Shown here: positions 15,017 through 19,771 of the stretch, one piece after another
Layout: each line of letters begins with the position of its first letter
How positions within the stretch are numbered: the first letter of the stretch is position 1
Source of the DNA: JAQBYK01 sp964499425
Lineage (GTDB): Bacteria; Patescibacteriota; Gracilibacteria; UBA1369; LOWO2-01-FULL-3
NCBI GenBank assembly: GCA_964499425.1
Contig: CAZCLD010000022.1
Span: forward strand, 1 to 19,771
DNA: 19,771 nt
Reading direction: 5' to 3'
The notes under the pieces: model-generated
Seen by the model: the letters and a program-made list of their open reading frames with translations, nothing else
Told to the model about the DNA's origin: nothing
The model's database searches: none
Translations under genes and position numbers: made by a program

Positions 15017-16972
15017 TTATTGTTGAGCTACGTGTTCCATCCACTGATGTAATGTGTCGAGGTATCCTTCACATGTAANNNNNNNNNNGAGACCTTGAAC
15101 GTCTTTTGGAGTGCCTAACTTGTCAGCTGCCATTGCTGGTGCAATATCAAAGTGCATGAATCTAGATTCTTCTATGCCAGCTGACTCTTTGATGTATGAC
15201 CCTGCATTCTGGGCGCCTCGTTTTCTTTCTTGCCCGAGGTTTTTTATGTCGGCTTGTCCAGTTGCTGTGTGACTGCTTGCTTTTATGTCTTCAACATTGA
15301 GTTGCATTGGCTGCATTCGATCTCCATTAGTTTGAGAAGTATCCTCGATCCATCTGCGATCTTTTTTGCTACTACTAACTGCGATTGTTTGATGTCCACC
15401 CATAACTACTGCTGCACCCGTGAGTGTGGCGACTGTAGTTACGCTTCCTATTTCTTCTCCTCGTTCTTGTAGTCTGCGGAGTGCGAACCATACTGCGTCT
15501 CCAAGAGCTTCTCGTCCTTCAGCATCGGTATTTGTTTCTTCTCGATGTACTCCGCTGCCATGTCTATGAATGTCTTCCATAACTCGTGCGTCTCCACTTA
15601 TTTTGTTTGATGCTATTCCAAAGACGAAATCAACGTTCATTACTGGTTTTTCTTCTCCAAATCTTGCAAACTCTGCGGCTACAGAAGCTCCACCCATCAT
15701 GTCACCTTGCATTTCTTTGGCATGTGCCCCTTTATTGCAATACCCTCCAGTGTTAAACATGATTGCTTTACCTGCTAAAACGTGAACTGGTTTATCTCCT
15801 GCGTCAGGATGTCTGTATTTCATTATTGCTACGAAAGGTCCGAGCTCTTTACCTGATCCTGCGTGCAGAGATTCTAGTACTTCCAGTTTTTTTGCGTAGG
15901 TGCTAGTTGAACCATCCACTTTAATACCTTCGATTTCTGGTCCCCATATTTCGATCTCAGTGTTATTCCCCATAGCTGAAACATACTCATTAAGCTTGTC
16001 AAGAACTCTTACAAAAACTTCACAGTTTAGTAGATTATGTGGGGCTTCTGATAGGAATTTACATAAACTTTGTACCCTGGAAACCATGTCGCCCGTTTCG
16101 AAGCTTGCAACCAAAGCATCGGCTTCTACTTTCGCTTTTTCGTCGCTAACGAGATAAACGTTGGTTAGAGCATTTCTGGTAGATTTCCTTACTCCTTCAG
16201 GTGTTTCTAGTGTGAAGAAGTTTAGTTCTAGATCTTTGCATAATTCTTCATATTTCGCTTCGTCGGAAATTTCCTCATTGCTAGGTGTCCATCTTTGTTC
16301 TAATGCCAGTTCTAATTCTTGTCTTTCGGCGTCTGAGAGTTTGCCGTCTTTGGATATTTCTTCCGGTTCCGAACGGTAATGATCAACTTCATATGCGATA
16401 TTCCCCATGCCTTTTCCTAACGCACGTAGGTAATGTGCTGCATTTTCGTGTCTTACTATTTCACCATCGAGATAGATAGCGATGTCTTCTCCACCTTCGG
16501 TTACAATGTCTCCGACCACATCTTTTATTGCTGAAGTTGCGGTTCTTACTTTTCTTGGCACGTGATATTCACCATCACCCTCTGCTTCTCCCTCTGGTGA
16601 AGAACCAGTGATCAAGTGGATAACCTGTACTGAGCCCATGCCAGAAACCGGGATTGAGATTACATCGTGCTTTAAGGAAGTGCCAAATTCGCGATTTACA
16701 GGGCTTCTCCTGTTTTTTGCGAAGAGGGCACCACTTTCTGCGAAGGGTTTTAAAATAGGTCCCAGTACTTTATGTGCGAGAATTTTTTCAGGCTCAACTT
16801 CTGGAACTAAAACAACCATTTCTCTTGCACCCTCAATTTTCTCAAAACCTCTTTTGGTGGATTTTACCTTTTGAAAATGTGCATTTGTTTTGTCTGGAAG
16901 TTGACTGCCAAGATTATCTATAACGTCTGTTTTGGTTGGCATTTTATGAATGATTCTTTTTTCTTGGAACAT
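15017..16972 (-). CDS. M17-family leucyl aminopeptidase-like protein (contains assembly gap)
   Basis: About 651 codons, against roughly 500 for E. coli PepA. The C-terminal half is clearly M17: GKAIMFNTGG (401-410), MQGDMMGG (421-428), NTDAEGR (481-487) and TLTGA (517-521). M17 enzymes use two metal ions to remove N-terminal residues from peptides in the cytoplasm. By alignment the ligands are Lys402, Asp424, Asp483 and Glu485, with catalytic Lys414 and Arg487, but position 407 is Asn where the family has a metal-binding Asp. Residues about 200-290 contain a charged insertion. The N-terminal region is only loosely similar to other M17 proteins. Ten N at 15079-15088 fall near the C-terminus; the frame is consistent on both sides if the gap length is as written. 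ATG 16972 is used; ATG 16942 is an alternative start. Its own promoter lies at 17004-17033. It ends TAA one base from the convergent gene. Confidence 0.85.
   Translation of the reverse strand: MFQEKRIIHKMPTKTDVIDNLGSQLPDKTNAHFQKVKSTKRGFEKIEGAREMVVLVPEVEPEKILAHKVLGPILKPFAESGALFAKNRRSPVNREFGTSLKHDVISIPVSGMGSVQVIHLITGSSPEGEAEGDGEYHVPRKVRTATSAIKDVVGDIVTEGGEDIAIYLDGEIVRHENAAHYLRALGKGMGNIAYEVDHYRSEPEEISKDGKLSDAERQELELALEQRWTPSNEEISDEAKYEELCKDLELNFFTLETPEGVRKSTRNALTNVYLVSDEKAKVEADALVASFETGDMVSRVQSLCKFLSEAPHNLLNCEVFVRVLDKLNEYVSAMGNNTEIEIWGPEIEGIKVDGSTSTYAKKLEVLESLHAGSGKELGPFVAIMKYRHPDAGDKPVHVLAGKAIMFNTGGYCNKGAHAKEMQGDMMGGASVAAEFARFGEEKPVMNVDFVFGIASNKISGDARVMEDIHRHGSGVHREETNTDAEGREALGDAVWFALRRLQERGEEIGSVTTVATLTGAAVVMGGHQTIAVSSSKKDRRWIEDTSQTNGDRMQPMQLNVEDIKASSHTATGQADIKNLGQERKRGAQNAGSYIKESAGIEESRFMHFDIAPAMAADKLGTPKDVQGLXXXXTCEGYLDTLHQWMEHVAQQ
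15079..15088. other. Assembly gap (10 N)
   Basis: Ten undetermined bases interrupt the aminopeptidase gene about 20 codons before its stop. The count may be a placeholder or a true size. The reading frame resumes and reaches a stop placed neatly against the neighbouring gene, so the true length is probably one more than a multiple of three. Confidence 0.95.
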
Positions 16973-17003
16973 TGATAGTATGGTTTTAAAATATAGGAGG
17001 TTG

Positions 17004-17033
17004 AAGTTAGCACTGTTTTGAAAAACTTGTCAA
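17004..17033 (-). promoter_or_regulatory. Promoter for the aminopeptidase gene
   Basis: On the minus strand a perfect TTGACA (17033-17028) is followed by an 18-bp spacer and TAACTT (17009-17004), preceded by TGC as an extended -10. The predicted leader is about 25 nt. It diverges from the gyrB promoter, whose -35 box begins 28 bp away. Confidence 0.65.
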
Positions 17034-17060
17034 ATCATTGTTTTCCCTGAAAATTTCCCC

Positions 17061-17089
17061 CTGACAAGGCCTAGAGCTTGTGCTAAACT
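17061..17089 (+). promoter_or_regulatory. Promoter for gyrB
   Basis: CTGACA (17061-17066), a 17-bp spacer and TAAACT (17084-17089), with TGC directly before it as an extended -10. Initiation near 17096 leaves a leader of about 20 nt. That leader is AT-rich and shows no Shine-Dalgarno match. Confidence 0.65.
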
Positions 17090-17115
17090 CGCTTCGCATT
17101 TTAATTTAGACATTA

Positions 17116-19026
17116 ATGTCTTCAGCAGTGACTCAAGAATATAGTGCGGAACAAATAACGGTTTTAGAAGGTTTGTCTGCGGTCAGAAAGCGTCCGGGAA
17201 TGTATATTGGTTCTACCGATATTACCGGTCTTCATCATTTGGTTTGGGAGATTGTAGACAATGCTATTGATGAAGCGATGGCGGGCTATTGTACAGATAT
17301 CTTGGTTACTCTTCATAAGAATGGAAGTTGTTCCGTGGAGGATAACGGGCGTGGTATTCCTGTTGATAAGCACAAAAAGACAGGGAAGTCTGCGCTTGAA
17401 ACTGTGATGACTGTTCTGCATGCTGGTGGAAAATTCGGTGAAGGCGGGGGATACAAAGTATCTGGTGGTCTTCATGGTGTTGGTGTTTCTGTGGTGAATG
17501 CGCTTTCAGTGAAAACTATTGCTGAAGTTTATCGTGATGGAAAAATCTATTCTCAGGAGTACAAAAGAGGAGATGCAGGAGGTGAGCTTAAGATTATTGG
17601 TAAAACTGATAAGAGAGGTACGAAAATAACCTTTTATCCTGATGAGAAAATTTTTGATACTCTCGAATTTGATTTTCCAAGAATTCTTAATAGATTACGC
17701 CAACAGGCGTACCTTACTAAGGGCGTAACCATTTCAGTGGTTGATGAAATTCAGGACAAGAGGTATCAATTTTATTTTGAAGGTGGTGTGAAGTCTTACG
17801 TTCAGCATCTTAATAAGAGCAAAGAGACTATTGGAAGAGTTGTATATATTGAAAAGGATGTTGATGAGGGAATGGTTGAAATTGCTTTGCAGTATAATAA
17901 TTCTTTCCAGGAGACTATATATACTTTTGCCAATAATATTCATACTGTTGATGGGGGGTCACATTTGACAGGATTTAAGGCGGCTTTGACACGGACGGTT
18001 AATTATCATGCAAAGAAGGCTGAACTTTTGAAAGAAAAGGATGGTAGTTTGGTGGCCGATGATGTTCGTGAAGGACTTACGGCTATAATTTCCGTTAAAT
18101 TAGCAGATCCTCAGTTTGAAGGGCAAACTAAGGGGAAACTTGGAAATGCTGAGATGAGAACGGCTGTTGAATCTGTGTTTTACGACGCTTTTTTAGAATT
18201 TCTTCAGGAAAACCCGAATGATGCTCGGGCAATTATTGGCAAGTGTCATTTGGCGGCTCGTGCGCGACTAGCTGCTCGTGCTGCTCGTGATACAGTGATT
18301 CGTAAGGGAGCGCTTGAAGGAATGACTTTGCCAGGTAAATTGGCAGATTGTTCTTCGAAAGATCCGGGAGAATCAGAGTTGTTTATAGTTGAGGGAGATA
18401 GTGCGGGTGGTTCAGCTAAGCAGGGTCGTAACCGTGAGACTCAGGCGATTTTACCTTTGAGGGGTAAGATTTTGAATGTTGAACAGGCTCGACTAGATAA
18501 AATTCTTGCTAACAATGAGGTCAAAAATCTGGTGATTGCACTCGGAGTGGGCATTGGAGAGACTTTTAATATTGAGAAATTGAGATACCACAAGATTGTA
18601 ATTATGACGGATGCAGATGTGGATGGTGCACATATCCGTACTTTGATTTTGACTCTTTTCTATCGCTATTTTAAGTCTTTGATTGAAAGCGGTTATATTT
18701 ATATTGCTCAGCCTCCATTATATAAGGTAAAACTGGGCAAGAAGGAGGAATATGCTTATACAGATGCTGAGAGGGATAAGATAATAAAGGGTTTCTCAAA
18801 GGGTGCTAATTATTCTATCCAGAGGTATAAGGGTCTTGGTGAAATGAATCCTGAGCAGCTTTGGGAAACGACTATGAATCCCGAGCATCGGTTGATGCTA
18901 AAGGTTTCTATTGATGATGCTGAAAAGGCTGATCAGGTTTTTGATACTCTCATGGGATCTGAAGTGATGCCTCGGAAGAAGTTTATCCAGGCTTACGCCA
19001 AAAAGGTTAAAAATCTTGATATATAG
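17116..19026 (+). CDS. gyrB: DNA gyrase subunit B
   Basis: A complete 636-aa GyrB, the usual length for the short form. It is the ATPase half of gyrase, which with GyrA introduces negative supercoils. The GHKL ATP-binding domain has EIVDNAIDEA (Glu45, Asn49), DNGRGIP (76-82) and GGLHGVGVSVVNAL (117-130). The transducer domain follows. The TOPRIM domain shows EGDSAGGSAKQGRNR (from Glu426) and MTDADVDGAHI (Asp499, Asp501), the magnesium-binding set. The C-terminal QRYKGLGEMNPEQLW and a short tail ending KKVKNLDI complete the protein. The start at 17116 fits the GyrB N-terminal pattern (QITVLEGLSAVRKRPGMYIG). ParE is an alternative name for such proteins, but the QRYKGLGEMN and TOPRIM sequence favours GyrB. 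It stops in TAG, 38 bp before rpsU. Confidence 0.96.
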   Translation: MSSAVTQEYSAEQITVLEGLSAVRKRPGMYIGSTDITGLHHLVWEIVDNAIDEAMAGYCTDILVTLHKNGSCSVEDNGRGIPVDKHKKTGKSALETVMTVLHAGGKFGEGGGYKVSGGLHGVGVSVVNALSVKTIAEVYRDGKIYSQEYKRGDAGGELKIIGKTDKRGTKITFYPDEKIFDTLEFDFPRILNRLRQQAYLTKGVTISVVDEIQDKRYQFYFEGGVKSYVQHLNKSKETIGRVVYIEKDVDEGMVEIALQYNNSFQETIYTFANNIHTVDGGSHLTGFKAALTRTVNYHAKKAELLKEKDGSLVADDVREGLTAIISVKLADPQFEGQTKGKLGNAEMRTAVESVFYDAFLEFLQENPNDARAIIGKCHLAARARLAARAARDTVIRKGALEGMTLPGKLADCSSKDPGESELFIVEGDSAGGSAKQGRNRETQAILPLRGKILNVEQARLDKILANNEVKNLVIALGVGIGETFNIEKLRYHKIVIMTDADVDGAHIRTLILTLFYRYFKSLIESGYIYIAQPPLYKVKLGKKEEYAYTDAERDKIIKGFSKGANYSIQRYKGLGEMNPEQLWETTMNPEHRLMLKVSIDDAEKADQVFDTLMGSEVMPRKKFIQAYAKKVKNLDI

Positions 19027-19027
19027 C

Positions 19028-19055
19028 TTGCATTTCTGCTTTTCATACATATAAT
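19028..19055 (+). promoter_or_regulatory. Promoter for rpsU, predicting a nearly leaderless mRNA
   Basis: TTGCAT (19028-19033), a 16-bp spacer and a perfect TATAAT (19050-19055) lie directly after the gyrB stop. Initiation 6-8 bp downstream falls at about 19062, only about 3 nt before the ATG at 19065, which leaves no room for a Shine-Dalgarno site. Confidence 0.65.
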
Positions 19056-19064
19056 GCTTACATT

Positions 19065-19271
19065 ATGAAAGTTGTGGTTGTGAAAAAAGAGGGAGAGTCT
19101 AATGAGCGACTGATTTCGCGTTTTAATAAGAAAGTGCAGGCTAGTCGTAAGATTCTTCATGTTCGTGAGCACAAATTTCATGTGACTAAGCCGAAAAAGC
19201 GCTATGTTAGGTCGGCTGCGGTGATGCGTTCTAAATACCGAGCTGCAAGGGAAAAAAGTAAATTTTATTAG
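19065..19271 (+). CDS. rpsU: Small ribosomal subunit protein bS21
   Basis: A 68-aa, strongly basic protein. The N-terminal strand MKVVVVKKEGES followed by NERLISRFNKKVQ matches the S21 pattern (V..GES.D.A.KRFK), and the rest is Lys/Arg-rich helix as in S21. The protein belongs to the small-subunit platform near the 3' end of 16S rRNA, where it helps initiation. The gene has its own promoter in the 38-bp gap after gyrB and is followed 8 bp later by prmC, so the two are probably co-transcribed. It ends TAG. Confidence 0.88.
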   Translation: MKVVVVKKEGESNERLISRFNKKVQASRKILHVREHKFHVTKPKKRYVRSAAVMRSKYRAAREKSKFY

Positions 19272-19279
19272 CTCTATCT

Positions 19280-19771
19280 GTGCAAGTAAGGCAGTTGCTT
19301 AAAAAAGGGACTGATTTTCTTGGCAATCGTAGAAACGCTCTACTCGATTGTGAGCTTTTGCTAGGTTATGTTTTTGGTTTTGGGCGAGAGCAGCTTCTGA
19401 CATATGCTGACAGGGATGTCGAAGTTGAACTTGAGAACCTGTTTGCTCAATATTTGGAAAGAATCAGGGATGGCGAGCCTTTGGCTTACATCTTGGGTGA
19501 AAAAGAGTTTTACGGTTTGAGTTTTTTTGTTGATAAGAGGGTGCTTATTCCGAGGCCTGAGACTGAGCTTTTGGTGGGTAAAGCTTTGGAATGTCTGGAC
19601 GGAGGCAAAGATCTAAGAATTTTGGATGTAGGTACGGGTAGTGGGAATATTGCAGTTGCTTTGGCAAAGGGGCTTGAAGGAGTGCTCTCTCAGATTGATG
19701 CTGTTGATGTTAGCGAGAGTGCGTGTGAGGTTGCAAAGATAAATGCCGAGCAACATGGGGTTTCAGAGAAA
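19280..19771 (+). CDS. prmC: Release factor glutamine methyltransferase PrmC/HemK, N-terminal part (3' truncated by window)
   Basis: The frame is open from a GTG at 19280 to the window end, 164 codons. PrmC methylates the glutamine of the GGQ motif in peptide-chain release factors 1 and 2. The visible part has the N-terminal helical substrate-binding domain (RRNALLDCELLLGYVFG), then GEPLAYILGEKEFYGL and VLIPRPETELLV, both highly characteristic of PrmC, and the S-adenosylmethionine-binding motif ILDVGTGSGNIAVALAKG. The NPPY catalytic motif would lie beyond the window. GTG 19280 is chosen because the protein then begins VQVRQLLKKG, with the length expected for the family; a TTG at 19295 is an alternative. 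No Shine-Dalgarno site is visible, and coupling to rpsU, which ends 8 bp upstream, is likely. Confidence 0.92.
   Translation, partial: MQVRQLLKKGTDFLGNRRNALLDCELLLGYVFGFGREQLLTYADRDVEVELENLFAQYLERIRDGEPLAYILGEKEFYGLSFFVDKRVLIPRPETELLVGKALECLDGGKDLRILDVGTGSGNIAVALAKGLEGVLSQIDAVDVSESACEVAKINAEQHGVSEK

Noticed and set aside
15079..15088. Frameshift or pseudogene in the aminopeptidase
   Set aside because: The interruption is a run of N, not a real mutation; the frame is consistent on both sides.
1..19771. Alternative genetic code with UGA as glycine (as in Gracilibacteria or Absconditabacteria)
   Set aside because: All genes read through at full length with no in-frame TGA, and glycine uses normal GGN codons. 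Avoidance of TGA as a stop is reported separately.

Overview
The window looks like part of a chromosome from a low-GC member of the Candidate Phyla Radiation (Patescibacteria). The grounds are inferential: very large lineage-specific proteins with no obvious counterpart in model bacteria, a VirB4-type ATPase, SLH domains on a secreted protease, very short mRNA leaders, compact gene packing, and AT-rich codon use. The standard genetic code fits, because no gene needs an in-frame UGA. Ten genes are supported, two of them cut by the window edges, plus one foreign-looking gene. A run of 10 N at 15079-15088 marks an assembly gap.

Layout: (1) 1-980 (+) is the 3' end of a VirB4/TraC-like secretion ATPase with a repetitive Pro/Ala/Thr/Glu tail. 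(2) 977-6355 (-) is a two-gene unit: a 1218-aa cyclase-homology/STAND ATPase/TPR protein followed 15 bp later by a secreted S41 protease with SLH repeats and a PDZ domain. (3) 6492-6791 (+) is a 99-aa single-pass membrane protein ending in three GTPPGG-like repeats. (4) 6795-10862 (-) is a 1355-aa paralogue of the 1218-aa protein. (5) About 11008-12466 is a sharply GC-rich segment holding an AmpG-like MFS transporter, its own Shine-Dalgarno site and a GC-rich hairpin; short inverted repeats lie at its edges. (6) 12523-15015 (+) is an 830-aa membrane-anchored protein with a FecR-like domain and an acidic tail. (7) 15017-16972 (-) is a long M17 leucyl-aminopeptidase-like protein. (8) 17116-19771 (+) carries gyrB, rpsU (bS21) and the 5' part of prmC.

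The housekeeping block (gyrB, rpsU, prmC) is ordinary. The most unusual part is 2.7-10.9 kb. Two giant paralogues share the domain order of soluble-adenylyl-cyclase-like proteins (cyclase homology, STAND-type ATPase, winged-helix-like region, TPR-like tail), but the cyclase-like part seems to have lost catalytic residues in both. They flank a small membrane protein on the opposite strand, and one sits directly upstream of a cell-surface protease. A signalling or surface-sensing role is a hypothesis, not something the sequence proves. The AmpG-like gene next to them is probably horizontally acquired, although assembly chimerism is not excluded.

Three convergent gene pairs meet with stop codons overlapping or 1-3 nt apart, with no room for ordinary terminators. 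All native genes whose ends are visible stop with TAA or TAG; only the GC-rich transporter uses TGA.
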